Positions 24,505 to 34,103 are shown, counted from the first letter of the stretch. The stretch is DNA of 64,000 nt from Catenovulum adriaticum (GCF_026725475.1 NZ_CP109967.1:372001-436000); one strand, 5' to 3'. The notes: generated by a model not told the origin, from the letters alone. Made by a program: numbers and translations.

Positions 24505-26806
24505 ACTACATAAAAAACCTCAAAAAGCCGGCGGATTTGCTTCAGTTCAGTCTAGTTTTAAACATGTGTTACAAAGCCACAGAGCAAAAGATAATATAAA
24601 AAATTTACTACGAGTAAACCAAACTGATGGTTTTGATTGCCCCGGATGTGCTTGGGGTGACAGTAAGGAAGGCAAATTTCAATTTTGTGAAAATGGCGCT
24701 AAAGCCGTAGCTTGGGAAGCCACCAACAAAATTGTCGACTCTGCATTTTTTGCAAAATATTCCGTTAAACAACTTGCCCAAAAAAGTGATTACTGGCTTG
24801 AATATCAAGGCCGTTTAGCTGAACCCATGCGCTACAATAAGCAAACAGGTCATTATGAGCCTATTTCTTGGCAACAAGCTTTTAAACTCATCGCAGATAA
24901 GCTCAACAGCTTAGAAACACCGCATCAGGCTGAATTTTATACATCTGGTCGAGCCAGTAACGAAGCCTCCTATTTATACCAGTTATTTGCCCGCTTTTAT
25001 GGCACAAATAATTTGCCCGATTGTTCCAACATGTGTCACGAAGCTAGTGGTATTGCCTTAAACAAAGCCATAGGTGTCGGTAAAGGTACAGTGGTATTAA
25101 ATGATTTTGACCAAGCAAACGCCATTTTTGTATTTGGTCAAAATCCAGGAACAAATCATCCAAGAATGATGAACGCACTGCGAAAATCCGCTAAAAAAGG
25201 TAGTAAAATTGTTAGCTTTAATAATTTAAAAGAAGTCGCGCTTGAAAAATTTGCCAGCCCACAGTCGCCTACAGAACTGTTGACCCCCGCCGCTACCCAA
25301 ATTAGTCACCAATATTTAACCCCCAAGCTGGGTGGCGATATGGCCGCTATTCGCGGCATGGCAAAATATATAATTGAAAACGAGCCAAACGCAGTTAACC
25401 TCTCATTTATTGAACAACATACCCAAGCATTCAATGACTATCTGCAAACCATAAAAATCACCAATTGGGCCACAATTGAAATACAATCTGGATTAAGCCA
25501 AGCTGAAATTACTCAAGCCGCAAAAGTGTTCGCCAATAGTGAACGGGTTATTAGCTGTTGGGCAATGGGCATAACCCAACACAAGCATTCGGTGGACACT
25601 ATTCAAGAAATTGTAAACCTACATTTGCTCACCGGCCAAATGGGTAAAGCAGGCGCTGGACTCTGCCCAGTACGCGGTCATAGCAATGTTCAGGGCAACC
25701 GCACTATGGGGATAAATGAAAAACCCAGTGCAGAATTTATTGACAACTTAGAGCGCTATTTTAAGCGAGCTTTTATACGAGAAGCCGGACATAATGTATA
25801 TCAAGCTTTAAAAGCGCTAGCGCAAAAACAAAGTAAAGTTTTAATTGCATTAGGCGGCAATTTAGCAGCGGCGGCCCCTGATACAGACTTTACATACAAA
25901 GCAATGCAAAATGCAGAGCTTAATGTACAAATTAGCACTAAGTTAAATCGCAGCCATCTTATGGTGTCAACGGATGGACTTATTTTACCTTGTTTAGGTC
26001 GAACTGAATTAGATGTGCAACAGGCGGGTTTACAAAAAATAACAGTGGAAGATACCTTTAGTATGGTACACGCCTCTACCGGTATGAGTGAACCTATTTC
26101 TAAATTATGTTTGTCTGAAACTGATATTGTGGCGCAAATAGCACATGCTACTTTAGGTAATAACAAGAGCTCGCTAGATTGGCTCAGTTTACGCGATGAT
26201 TATGCTAAAGTTCGAGTCTTAATTGAAAATACCATTGATGGTTTCAAGGATCTTAATCAAAAAATAGAACAACCAGCCGGCTTTCATTTACATAATAGTG
26301 CGGCCAATCTTAAATGGAATACACCCAGCAAACGTGCTCGGTTTAATGCCAGTCAGTTACCTCAATCAGTCATTTCAGATTGTTCCAGCCAAGCTAAAGC
26401 CATTAGTGCCCAAAACCAGCAAACTGTTTTTGTATTACAAAGTTTGCGCTCGCACGATCAGTACAATACAACTGTTTATGGCATGGATGACAGATACAGA
26501 GGTATAAAAGGCAAGCGTAATGTACTTTTTATTAATCCCAAAGATGCACAAGCGCTTAATTTAACTGAAGAACAGCTGGTAGATATTCAATCTATTTGTA
26601 ACGATAACAAAACTCGTCAAGTAAAGAATTTTAGTTTAGTATTTTATGATATTCCCGCTGGCAACTTGGCCGCTTATTACCCTGAAACAAACCCTTTAGT
26701 ACCTATAGAGAGTGTTGGTATTGATTCACAAACGCCAACCTCTAAATCGATTCCTGTTATTTTGAAAGCGACTGAATCGCAATCAATTAAGCTACAATCT
26801 TTATAG
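24497..26806 (+). CDS. FdhF/YdeP-type molybdopterin oxidoreductase
   Basis: About 769 residues, cytoplasmic, no Tat signal. Matches the YdeP branch of formate dehydrogenase alpha-like proteins: the N-terminal KPQKAGGFASVQSSFKHVL and DGFDCPGCAWGD, the cofactor-binding blocks FYTSGRASNEASYLYQLFAR, DCSNMCHEASG and FGQNPGTNHPRM, and a C-terminal molydop-binding domain with SLRSHDQYNTTVYGMDDRYRG. No selenocysteine codon is needed. E. coli YdeP is linked to acid resistance; formate dehydrogenase activity of this branch is unproven. ATG 24497 has GGAG 6 nt upstream and overlaps fdhD by 8 bp; ATG 24485 is an alternative. Confidence 0.87.
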   Translation: MSKLHKKPQKAGGFASVQSSFKHVLQSHRAKDNIKNLLRVNQTDGFDCPGCAWGDSKEGKFQFCENGAKAVAWEATNKIVDSAFFAKYSVKQLAQKSDYWLEYQGRLAEPMRYNKQTGHYEPISWQQAFKLIADKLNSLETPHQAEFYTSGRASNEASYLYQLFARFYGTNNLPDCSNMCHEASGIALNKAIGVGKGTVVLNDFDQANAIFVFGQNPGTNHPRMMNALRKSAKKGSKIVSFNNLKEVALEKFASPQSPTELLTPAATQISHQYLTPKLGGDMAAIRGMAKYIIENEPNAVNLSFIEQHTQAFNDYLQTIKITNWATIEIQSGLSQAEITQAAKVFANSERVISCWAMGITQHKHSVDTIQEIVNLHLLTGQMGKAGAGLCPVRGHSNVQGNRTMGINEKPSAEFIDNLERYFKRAFIREAGHNVYQALKALAQKQSKVLIALGGNLAAAAPDTDFTYKAMQNAELNVQISTKLNRSHLMVSTDGLILPCLGRTELDVQQAGLQKITVEDTFSMVHASTGMSEPISKLCLSETDIVAQIAHATLGNNKSSLDWLSLRDDYAKVRVLIENTIDGFKDLNQKIEQPAGFHLHNSAANLKWNTPSKRARFNASQLPQSVISDCSSQAKAISAQNQQTVFVLQSLRSHDQYNTTVYGMDDRYRGIKGKRNVLFINPKDAQALNLTEEQLVDIQSICNDNKTRQVKNFSLVFYDIPAGNLAAYYPETNPLVPIESVGIDSQTPTSKSIPVILKATESQSIKLQSL

Positions 26807-26843
26807 CGCTTTTAACTCGATATTTGTAGCTTGAAGTAATTTT

Positions 26844-26930
26844 AGGGCAAATTCACAGCTGACCAAGCTAACGTGCTTGGCAGCCGTAGATTATTATCTC
26901 CCTCTAAATAAATGACTGTGTATCTGCCCT
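26844..26930. repeat. 87-bp inverted-repeat element with inner hairpin
   Basis: AGGGCAAATTCACAG at the left and CTGTGTATCTGCCCT at the right pair at 13 of 15 positions. Inside, GCTG-A-CCAAGC pairs with GCTTGGCAGC. A T-rich stretch follows at 26932-26936, so it may end the fdhD operon transcript, or be a small mobile repeat. Confidence 0.5.
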
Positions 26931-26946
26931 CATTTTTCAAACTTTT

Positions 26947-26993
26947 ACCTTAATTTACCTCAATTCGTATTAAGGTGTATTCTAACGAATTGA
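26947..26993 (+). other. possible H-type RNA pseudoknot
   Basis: ACCTTAAT (26947-26954) is complementary to ATTAAGGT (26969-26976), and TCAATTCGT (26960-26968) to ACGAATTGA (26985-26993). The 5' strand of the second stem lies in the loop of the first with no base between them, and the loops are 5 and 8 nt, which is sound H-type geometry. Could instead be two competing hairpins. No function assigned. Confidence 0.35.
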
Positions 26994-27338
26994 ATGATTT
27001 AACCTTATCGCTCTGCATGGTTTCTAACGAGTATTTTTTGCGTGGCCAAGGCAAATTCACGCATCAATATCTAGCCTTAGCTTTGATTCCAACGTCGCTC
27101 TACCTCCCCTATCCATGGGATCGTATGCAAGGGAATTTAACGCGGTCCCCATGCAAAAAGGCCGCTTGAAACATATTCAGTAAACCAAGTTAAGGTTAAT
27201 TTAGGCTTGATAGTACCCAATAACACAAGTTTACAAACAATTACGCAAAAGTAGCAGCAATTGAAGGTAATATTTGTTATTTTTATCTATAGTTACGATT
27301 ATAAGAAGTAGAAACACAATGGATACATTGAACAAGCC

Positions 27339-30300
27339 ATGCTAATTACCTCTAAGACCTCTTCACTCAGGCATTTTTTTGCTGGCGCTATCGCGTTTTC
27401 TACACTAATTTCTGCTATTTTGCTGTTTTTCTTAATCAATCAAGTTAAGCAAGATGTAACTAAAGAAGTTCAGCATGAAATGCAAACCCAACTGGATATG
27501 CGAAAAGATCAGCTCGAACAAGAGCTATTTCGTGCAAGACAATATGCTCGTTTTCTAAAAATATTGCCGCCTATCTCCGGTATTATAAGGGCCACAGAAA
27601 ACCAAGGCGTTGACCCCAAAAATAAAACAGCCATCAGCATTTGGCATAAAAGGCTAGAAACCATTTTTAAAGGTTTTTTATTAAATTACCCTAATGTTGC
27701 CCAAATTCGTTATATTGGTGCTGCCGATAATGGCCGTGAGTTGATTCGACTTGACCGAAAAATTGACGGAATTCATATCATCAAAGATGAAGATATGCAG
27801 CAAAAAGGCAATAAAAATTATTTTATCGAAACGAGCCAGCTTAAGCCCAGCCAAACCTACATTAGTGACTTAGAACTGAATCAAGAATTTAATCAAGTAG
27901 AATATCCTTATTGGCCCACCTTTCGTTCATCTATGCCGGTTTATGATAGCAATAAGAACTTTTTTGGTTTGGTTGTTATTAATTTTAACGCCGACGATAT
28001 GCTCAACCAATTAAAGAGTGAACTACCTGATTATTTATCGATGTATTTATTAAACAAAGATGATCAATTTATTATTCACCCTAATAGCCAATTCGACTTT
28101 GGATTTAATTTAAACCAGCCGGCTACATGGCAATCGCAATTTTCAACTTTACAAAACCAAGACTCGGCTTTAACTAAAGTCATTCAACAACAAACTCAGC
28201 AACCTTGGTATATCTTAAGCCGACATATAGAGCTAGACAATTATATCAATGGCCGTCAACTAAAAGTCATTGTCGCACTAAGTGATGAAAAGCTTAACCA
28301 GCTTATTTATCAGCGGGCACAAAATTCAGTTATTAGCGTTTCTATTATTTATTTGGTTATTATTATTTTATTAATGTTTTACCAAACTAATATTCGTAAC
28401 AGTATAAATTTAAACGCAACTCAAGCAAAACATGCAGCTATTATTGACAGCTCGTCAGATGCCATAATTTCAATGGACAACAAAGGCATTATAAAAGCGT
28501 GGAACCATGCCGCTGTCACTATATTTGGAAACAGAATAACGCTTGAGAGCAGTACCAGTTTAGTTGATTTAACGCATGCAGATTCCCATACTGGGCCGCT
28601 AGTTGATGGCATTAAAGCGATTCAGGATGGCGAAAAACAGGCAAGTTTTGAGCAATCTATCACCACTGATAATAATATACACCGCATCATAGCCGTGACT
28701 TTATCTCCTATTTATTTAAACGGAAAGCTTAAAGGGATAGCGGCCATTATCCGAGATATAACCGAGCAAAAAGATAACGAAAATAAAATACAAAGCTTAA
28801 ACAGTTCACTTGAACAACAAGTTTTAGAGCGCACCCAAGAGCTCGAAATTGCCCGTAATGAAGCCGTCTCAGCAAATCATGCCAAGAGCAGTTTTGTGGC
28901 TAACATGAGCCATGAAATTCGCACGCCAATGAATGGTATTTATGGCATGCTAAAACTGATAAAACAAGATCCATTAACTGAAAGACAGCAAAACTACCTT
29001 AAAATGGCAGAACTGAGTGCTTCTAACCTAACTGCACTCATTAACGATATTCTCGATTTTAGTAAGATAGAAGCCGGTAAACTCGATTTAGAAGAGGTTG
29101 AATTTAATGTCTTAAATGTATTAAGCGAATTAGCTGTTTCAATGGCATTAAAAATTCAAGAAAAAGGCATAGAATTTGTTTTCGACGCGGCTGACATTGA
29201 ACAACAAATTGTAATTGGTGATTATCATCGACTTCAGCAAATTTTAATTAATTTAATTAACAATGCAACTAAGTTTACTGACCAAGGTGAAATTGTATTA
29301 TCGGCCAGTAGTAAGATTATCGATGCCAAAACGGTTGAATTTATTTGCTCAGTAAAAGATACGGGCATAGGGATTTCAGCTGATAAACAAGCACTATTAT
29401 TTAATTCATTTTCACAGGCTGATAATAGCACCACACGTAAATATGGCGGTACTGGTTTAGGTTTATCAATTACCCGACAGTTATGTGAATTGATGAACGG
29501 TGATATTGAACTACACAGCGTAGAAGGTAAAGGCAGTACCTTTACCTTTAGCTTAAAGTTAAAACGTGCAGACAAACCTAAACTCGCTGAAATTCCAACT
29601 CTAAACATTTCAAATTTAGCATTTGTGCTAATCGATCAAAATGAATCAAGTCGCCAAGCGATCAGTGAATTACTCAAAAGTTGGCATGCCGTTGTATTTG
29701 ATTTTACAGATCTAGACAGCGCTGCAAAACAGTTAGAAAAACAAGCAGATTATGAATTTGTTGTATTAAATCAAAACGCGTTGGATACCACTAAAACAAA
29801 GCAACTTCAGCAATTGTTAGTTAAACAAACCAAGCCAATTGCCAGCATTGTGATGACTGATCAGAACAAACGCATTCAAAAAATTAGCGATATACAATCT
29901 AATAATTTATTTAATATTGGTAAACCTGTTGTGCCAGCTGAATTATCTAAGGTAATCGGTAAATTATTAAAAAGTCAGTCTGATGAAACTAAGCTTATTC
30001 AGCAAAACCCTTTAGCATCCCAAAATACGCAATACCAAGGGCTTTCAATCTTAATTGTTGATGATAATGAGATCAATCAAGCAGTTGCCGCGGGTATTTT
30101 AGATTCATGGCAATTAGATATAAAACTGGCCAACCACGGTGAAGATGCAATCGCTCAGTTGATTCAATTAGCTGATAAAAACCCACCACTGCTTATTTTA
30201 ATGGATTGCCAGATGCCGTTGCTCGATGGCTACAGTGCAACCGAACAAATTAGAAACGGCGCTGCAGGTGAACTGTATAAAGGAATTCCTATCATTGCAA

Positions 30301-30449
30301 TGACAGCCAGCGCAATGGCAGGTGACCGTGAAAAGTGTTTAAACAGTGGCATGAATGATTACTTAACTAAGCCCATTAATGCAGCTGAACTAGAAAAGAA
30401 AGTACAAACTTGGCTCAATATTGCGCGTAAAAGGCAAAACTGTGATTAA
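27339..30449 (+). CDS. hybrid sensor histidine kinase (Cache-PAS-HisKA-HATPase-REC)
   Basis: 1036 residues. Transmembrane helix about 12-33, a periplasmic Cache-type sensor of about 290 residues (VAQIRYIGAADNGRELIRLDRK, SMPVYDSNKNFFGLVVINF), second helix about 330-350, PAS about 364-480, a coiled coil, HisKA with phospho-acceptor H525 (MSHEIRTPMNG), HATPase with N box NNATKF, DTGIGIS and GGTGLGLS, a degenerate receiver (about 760-875) in which the acceptor aspartate is replaced (VVLNQNAL), and a canonical C-terminal receiver with DDN, D956 (LMDCQMP) and K in LTKP. No Hpt domain or response regulator is adjacent, so its relay partner is elsewhere; the c-di-GMP protein at 9673 is one possible target in the window. 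Confidence 0.9.
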   Translation: MLITSKTSSLRHFFAGAIAFSTLISAILLFFLINQVKQDVTKEVQHEMQTQLDMRKDQLEQELFRARQYARFLKILPPISGIIRATENQGVDPKNKTAISIWHKRLETIFKGFLLNYPNVAQIRYIGAADNGRELIRLDRKIDGIHIIKDEDMQQKGNKNYFIETSQLKPSQTYISDLELNQEFNQVEYPYWPTFRSSMPVYDSNKNFFGLVVINFNADDMLNQLKSELPDYLSMYLLNKDDQFIIHPNSQFDFGFNLNQPATWQSQFSTLQNQDSALTKVIQQQTQQPWYILSRHIELDNYINGRQLKVIVALSDEKLNQLIYQRAQNSVISVSIIYLVIIILLMFYQTNIRNSINLNATQAKHAAIIDSSSDAIISMDNKGIIKAWNHAAVTIFGNRITLESSTSLVDLTHADSHTGPLVDGIKAIQDGEKQASFEQSITTDNNIHRIIAVTLSPIYLNGKLKGIAAIIRDITEQKDNENKIQSLNSSLEQQVLERTQELEIARNEAVSANHAKSSFVANMSHEIRTPMNGIYGMLKLIKQDPLTERQQNYLKMAELSASNLTALINDILDFSKIEAGKLDLEEVEFNVLNVLSELAVSMALKIQEKGIEFVFDAADIEQQIVIGDYHRLQQILINLINNATKFTDQGEIVLSASSKIIDAKTVEFICSVKDTGIGISADKQALLFNSFSQADNSTTRKYGGTGLGLSITRQLCELMNGDIELHSVEGKGSTFTFSLKLKRADKPKLAEIPTLNISNLAFVLIDQNESSRQAISELLKSWHAVVFDFTDLDSAAKQLEKQADYEFVVLNQNALDTTKTKQLQQLLVKQTKPIASIVMTDQNKRIQKISDIQSNNLFNIGKPVVPAELSKVIGKLLKSQSDETKLIQQNPLASQNTQYQGLSILIVDDNEINQAVAAGILDSWQLDIKLANHGEDAIAQLIQLADKNPPLLILMDCQMPLLDGYSATEQIRNGAAGELYKGIPIIAMTASAMAGDREKCLNSGMNDYLTKPINAAELEKKVQTWLNIARKRQNCD

Positions 30450-30450
30450 A

Positions 30451-30509
30451 GCGTGCCCATCTTTGTTTATAATATGAGTTTAGAGAAAATAAGACAAAAA
30501 TTCACACGC
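30451..30509. repeat. MITE-like repeat, copy 2
   Basis: Begins 2 nt after the sensor kinase stop codon. The left end GCGTGCCCATCTTTG and right end CAAAAATTCACACGC are an imperfect terminal inverted repeat, and ATCTTTGTTTATAAT is shared exactly with copy 1 at 9534-9614. This copy is shorter in the middle. It may double as the kinase transcript's 3' hairpin. Confidence 0.6.
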
Positions 30510-30595
30510 CTAACAAAACCCAACTAAATTGAGCTTATTTAGGTAAAGCCATAGGTGATTGTAAAAACCATGGCTTTGTCTTTTACTCACAAAAG

Positions 30596-31171
30596 TTAAG
30601 TTGGCATGGTTGATTTCACAATCGCTCGTTCGCGGTGTAAATCGACTGCGGCCAATAAATCTTTATAGGGTGTTAAATCGTATAAATTTCTAAATTCTAC
30701 CCAATTTACGAACGAGACAAGTGCAATACTGGCATAGCCCCAATGGTTAAACCCGCCCTGCTTAGCTTGCTCATTTAACCAAGTTAACACATCAGGAATG
30801 CGCTCTAGCTGTAATTGAAAAATTAATTTATCTTTAGAAATTTCAAATTCAGATCGCTTGCCATAAAAAATAACGATCAGCGAGTCAACTACTGCGTCTA
30901 CCCCACTCACTAAATTAAGTTCGTCGAAACTGGGTGGCGCTAAATTAAATTTATGCTGAAGATACTGAGCAATTACATGAGAGTCATATAATTTTTGCTC
31001 ACCATTGATCATCATCGGCATTTTTTTTAGTGGGTTTAGTTTAGCGTACTCAGCCCTTGCCTCATCATTGTATAAGTCAACAACTTCAAACTGATAGTCT
31101 TGTCCTTCAAGTAACATTCTAATCCGGCGAACATAAGGTGAAGGAATCGAGCCGTACAAAGTAATAGCCAT
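30596..31171 (-). CDS. glutathione S-transferase-like protein
   Basis: About 191 residues from ATG 31171, which has AAGG upstream; the frame is open to 31213 but that extension is not GST-like. A thioredoxin-fold N-terminal domain, ITLYGSIPSPYVRRIRMLL...FEVVDLY, with KKMPMMINGEQKLYDSHVIAQYL holding the usual cis-proline and glutathione-contact region, then a helical C-terminal domain. The catalytic residue is probably the serine of SIPSPYVRR. Substrate unknown; no operon partner. Confidence 0.83.
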   Translation of the reverse strand: MAITLYGSIPSPYVRRIRMLLEGQDYQFEVVDLYNDEARAEYAKLNPLKKMPMMINGEQKLYDSHVIAQYLQHKFNLAPPSFDELNLVSGVDAVVDSLIVIFYGKRSEFEISKDKLIFQLQLERIPDVLTWLNEQAKQGGFNHWGYASIALVSFVNWVEFRNLYDLTPYKDLLAAVDLHRERAIVKSTMPT

Positions 31172-31380
31172 AAATGAGTGCCTTTTAAGTGTGGTATCAA
31201 TAGCGATTGACATAAAAACTAATCAACTGAATGTAAGCATTAATGTATGGATGATTTGTTTTAACCCAATGGTTACGCGAAAATTTTTCTAATTAAGTTT
31301 TCGCTCATGTCCTTAAATTTGGAGCAATAGACTATAGTCTAATAAAGATTATCCAAGCCGCGTGAGTCTAAGGTTAATAT

Positions 31381-32250
31381 ATGAATTTACGTCACCGTCA
31401 TTTTATATCCATATTCGTGTTTAATTTTAGTTTGCTTTTTAGTGGCTGCCTGACAGCTAAATCTGTAGATATTAATATTAGCGTTTCTCACGCGGTTTAC
31501 CTGACTTATCAAAAATGGACACAAAATACATCTTGTGCACAAATAGACACATTTAGCGGTGACTTTGTACCGCGTAGTGCAATTGAACTCGTTATTTTTT
31601 GCAAAGCGTTGCAAGCATCGGGGCTAGAGTACAAATTAAATATAATAGAATCAGGCAATTATTCTCGTAATTTATGGCTTCTAATCAATCAAGGATTTCA
31701 CTCAGTTGGAGAAACCGTTTGGCGCAAAGAAGCAGAAAACATAGCCGTTTATATCAGTGAACCTATTTTTGCCAAAAATGAATTTGAAAAGGCTTTATTC
31801 ACTACCAGGAATCATCAGTTGTTAAGCATTCCACCAACTCTACTTGCCAAACAATTAAAACACTTTGTCGGTATAACACCTCAACATTGGATTTACGACT
31901 GGCAAGCACTAGAAAAAATAACCCCCATTCGAGTAGATGCACCCAATCAAATTTCCATTCATCGAATGTTACTAGCTAAACGAGCCGATTTTTGCTTTGG
32001 TGAATTTAGTCACTCAATGAATTTTCAGTTTGAAGATATGTCACTCGTAAATTTACCCGGTGTAAAAATTGTTTTTCCTGATAGCCGCCATTTTATCATT
32101 ACCAAACAAGCGCCCAATGCAAAACAGATTTTTGAGGCACTAAATAAAGGCATTGTTATCTTAAAAAAACAAAATGTAATAGATAAAATTTGGGTTAATA
32201 CTGGTGTAATTAATCCATTAGCTAAAAAGTGGCTCACACTAAATCAATAA
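31381..32250 (+). CDS. putative lipoprotein with solute-binding-like fold
   Basis: 289 residues. The signal peptide ends in a lipobox-like LFSGC, so it is probably lipidated. The rest alternates strands and helices, with ISVSHAVYLTYQKW at the start, AIELVIFCKALQASGLEYKLNIIES and VDAPNQISIHRMLLAKRADFCFGEF in the middle and a closing KQIFEALNKGIVILKKQNVIDKIWVNTG, which resembles family 3 periplasmic binding proteins. Weak similarity only; function unknown. AAGG 8 nt before ATG supports the start. Confidence 0.6.
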   Translation: MNLRHRHFISIFVFNFSLLFSGCLTAKSVDINISVSHAVYLTYQKWTQNTSCAQIDTFSGDFVPRSAIELVIFCKALQASGLEYKLNIIESGNYSRNLWLLINQGFHSVGETVWRKEAENIAVYISEPIFAKNEFEKALFTTRNHQLLSIPPTLLAKQLKHFVGITPQHWIYDWQALEKITPIRVDAPNQISIHRMLLAKRADFCFGEFSHSMNFQFEDMSLVNLPGVKIVFPDSRHFIITKQAPNAKQIFEALNKGIVILKKQNVIDKIWVNTGVINPLAKKWLTLNQ

Positions 32251-32263
32251 GCAGTATCTTAAT

Positions 32264-32300
32264 TAAAAAAATGGCTTAGCAAATTAAATTGCTAAGCCAT
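32264..32300 (-). terminator. terminator of the sugar porter gene
   Basis: ATGGCTTAGCAA (32271-32282) pairs with TTGCTAAGCCAT (32289-32300); read on the minus strand the stem is followed by seven T. It lies 62 nt past the minus-strand stop and may also serve the convergent lipoprotein gene. Confidence 0.85.
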
Positions 32301-32362
32301 TAGTATTAATCCTGTTTACTTATTATGTCTGGTGCTTAGTATACAAACAGACCAATCATTAA

Positions 32363-33940
32363 TTAAGCTGCCTTATCACCGCCAATTAATTCTTCAATTT
32401 CTTCAATGGTTTTACCTTTGGTTTCAGGCGTAATTTTAGCCATAACTGCAAATCCAAGTAAACAAAAAGCGCCATAAGCTAAAAAGGTATAAGTTGCACC
32501 TAAGTTTTCAAGCTGCCATGGGAATAAGGTTGGTACCACAATACCACCAAAAATAGTGGCAACTAAGGCACTTGAGGTGATGGCTACAGCACGCACTTTA
32601 GTTGGGAAAATTTCAGAAAATAAAATCCATAAAATAGGCCCTAACGAAAAGTTATACGAACAAACAAATGCAATAATCCCAACTAAAACTAACATGCCTT
32701 GTATGTCGGTGCTTTGTAGTAATAAATCATTCTCAATTAAAGCAAAACTATCGCGACCAATAGCATCAATTACCGCCGTTTTAAAATTAATATCGCTGGT
32801 ATATTCCATGCCAATCAATGGTGTAAGCGCCGAGGTATCTACACTGGTAGATAAACTATTGATTGCTTCCGCGCTAATCATATAGGTGGCATCATAAAAT
32901 CCGTAAGTAACCAGACCCATACTAATTGCACAAGTGACTAAACCACCTAATAATATTTTACGACGTCCTAGCTTATCAATCAGTAATAAAGCCATTACTG
33001 TAAATACAGTACCAATTAAACTCACCCAGATAGATTGTAAAAATGCAGATTCACCACCACCAACTTGTTGGAAAATCATGGGCATAAAGGCCAGTACGGC
33101 ATTCATACCAGATAAAGATTGAATAATGGCCATAAATACGCCAATTAACAACGCCATTCGCATGCTTTTGCTAAAGAGCGCTTTTAATTGCTCACCATAA
33201 CTTAACGAGTGCTCGGTATTTTCTAAACTATGAACAATTTGATTAAATTGTGTTTCGACTTCGTTTGCAGGCACCAATTTTTTAATAACTGAATGTGCTT
33301 TCTCTTTACTATGGTTAAGCATTAACCATCTTGGACTTTCAGGAATAAAGAAGAGCAATACAAACCAAATCACAGCTGGAATTGTTTCTAAACCTAACAT
33401 CCAACGCCATACATTAGCTTCATCCAAACCTATCATTTGTGACCAAGATTGACCGGCATTCGCAATTTCAACTAGATAATAATTTAAAATGGTTGCAGCT
33501 AAAATACCTAGTACAATATTAAGCTGATTTAAACCTACTAATTTACCACGCATTCTAGGCGGGGCAATTTCACCAATATACATAGAGGCCAAACTGAGTG
33601 AAGTAAACGCTAAACCACCTACCAAACGAGCTGAAAATAAACCAAAATAACTGGTTGCAAACGCGGAACCTATGGCTGAAATAACATACAAGCCCGCAAT
33701 AATCATTAAGGTACGTTTACGGCCAAGTTTGTCACAAAAATAACCCGCAACGAGTAACGCGATTAAAGCACCATAGTTAGGTGCTGCTGCAATATTGCCT
33801 TTTTCAATTGCGGTTAATCCAAATTCAATACTGGTATATTGAAAGGTCCCGGATATCAGCATGATATCCAGACCAAAAATAAAGCCGCCTATGGAGACAA
33901 TAAAGGCATAAAAAAGTGCGTTTCGACTTGATTGATACAT
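32363..33940 (-). CDS. MFS sugar porter
   Basis: 525-residue inner-membrane transporter of the sugar porter family (XylE/GalP/AraE group). The family signatures are all present: GRLVGGLAFTSLSLASMYIGEIAPPRMRGKLVGLNQ, DKLGRRKILLGG in the middle loop and the C-terminal PETKGKTIEEIEELI. Twelve helices are visible. A periplasmic insertion of about 70 residues (around 350-415) makes it longer than GalP, as seen in related marine proteins. It heads the galactan region, divergent from the PhyH gene, so galactose or an anhydro- or methyl-galactose is a reasonable substrate; this is inference. Confidence 0.9.
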   Translation of the reverse strand: MYQSSRNALFYAFIVSIGGFIFGLDIMLISGTFQYTSIEFGLTAIEKGNIAAAPNYGALIALLVAGYFCDKLGRKRTLMIIAGLYVISAIGSAFATSYFGLFSARLVGGLAFTSLSLASMYIGEIAPPRMRGKLVGLNQLNIVLGILAATILNYYLVEIANAGQSWSQMIGLDEANVWRWMLGLETIPAVIWFVLLFFIPESPRWLMLNHSKEKAHSVIKKLVPANEVETQFNQIVHSLENTEHSLSYGEQLKALFSKSMRMALLIGVFMAIIQSLSGMNAVLAFMPMIFQQVGGGESAFLQSIWVSLIGTVFTVMALLLIDKLGRRKILLGGLVTCAISMGLVTYGFYDATYMISAEAINSLSTSVDTSALTPLIGMEYTSDINFKTAVIDAIGRDSFALIENDLLLQSTDIQGMLVLVGIIAFVCSYNFSLGPILWILFSEIFPTKVRAVAITSSALVATIFGGIVVPTLFPWQLENLGATYTFLAYGAFCLLGFAVMAKITPETKGKTIEEIEELIGGDKAA

Positions 33941-34087
33941 TTTAAAATACTTCTCTATTTATATTACGTTTAATTGGCTTAACTTGAATGTATATTCAGT
34001 TTAGTGTGGATTAATGTAAACACCCGCCCCCTATTGTTAAATAAACGTATCAATTTGACAACTTATTTTGTCTTAAATTTTCAGTTT

Positions 34088-34103
34088 ATTGTCAACATTA
34101 TAC
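34088..34103 (+). promoter_or_regulatory. TTGTCAACAT repeat, copy 1
   Basis: ATTGTCAACATTATAC, matched at 15 of 16 positions by 34249-34264. It is also part of a loose dyad ATTGT-N9-ACAAT. Possible operator for the divergent sugar porter and PhyH genes. Confidence 0.45.

Larger units (their letters stand above)
26807..27338. other. 532-bp spacer with inverted repeats and a possible pseudoknot
   Basis: No supported gene; the only plus-strand frame (26975-27169) has no ribosome site and no family likeness. It contains an 87-bp inverted-repeat element (26844-26930) and two interlocking 8- to 9-bp stems (26947-26993). The promoter of the sensor kinase must lie in the right half but was not identified. 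Confidence 0.6.

Noticed and set aside
26975..27169. 64-codon plus-strand frame in the spacer before the sensor kinase
   Set aside because: No ribosome site, no family likeness, and it begins within the 3' strand of paired repeats.
27339..30509. Hybrid kinase and repeat copy 2 as one mobile unit
   Set aside because: The repeat ends do not flank the gene on both sides, and the gene has typical local composition.
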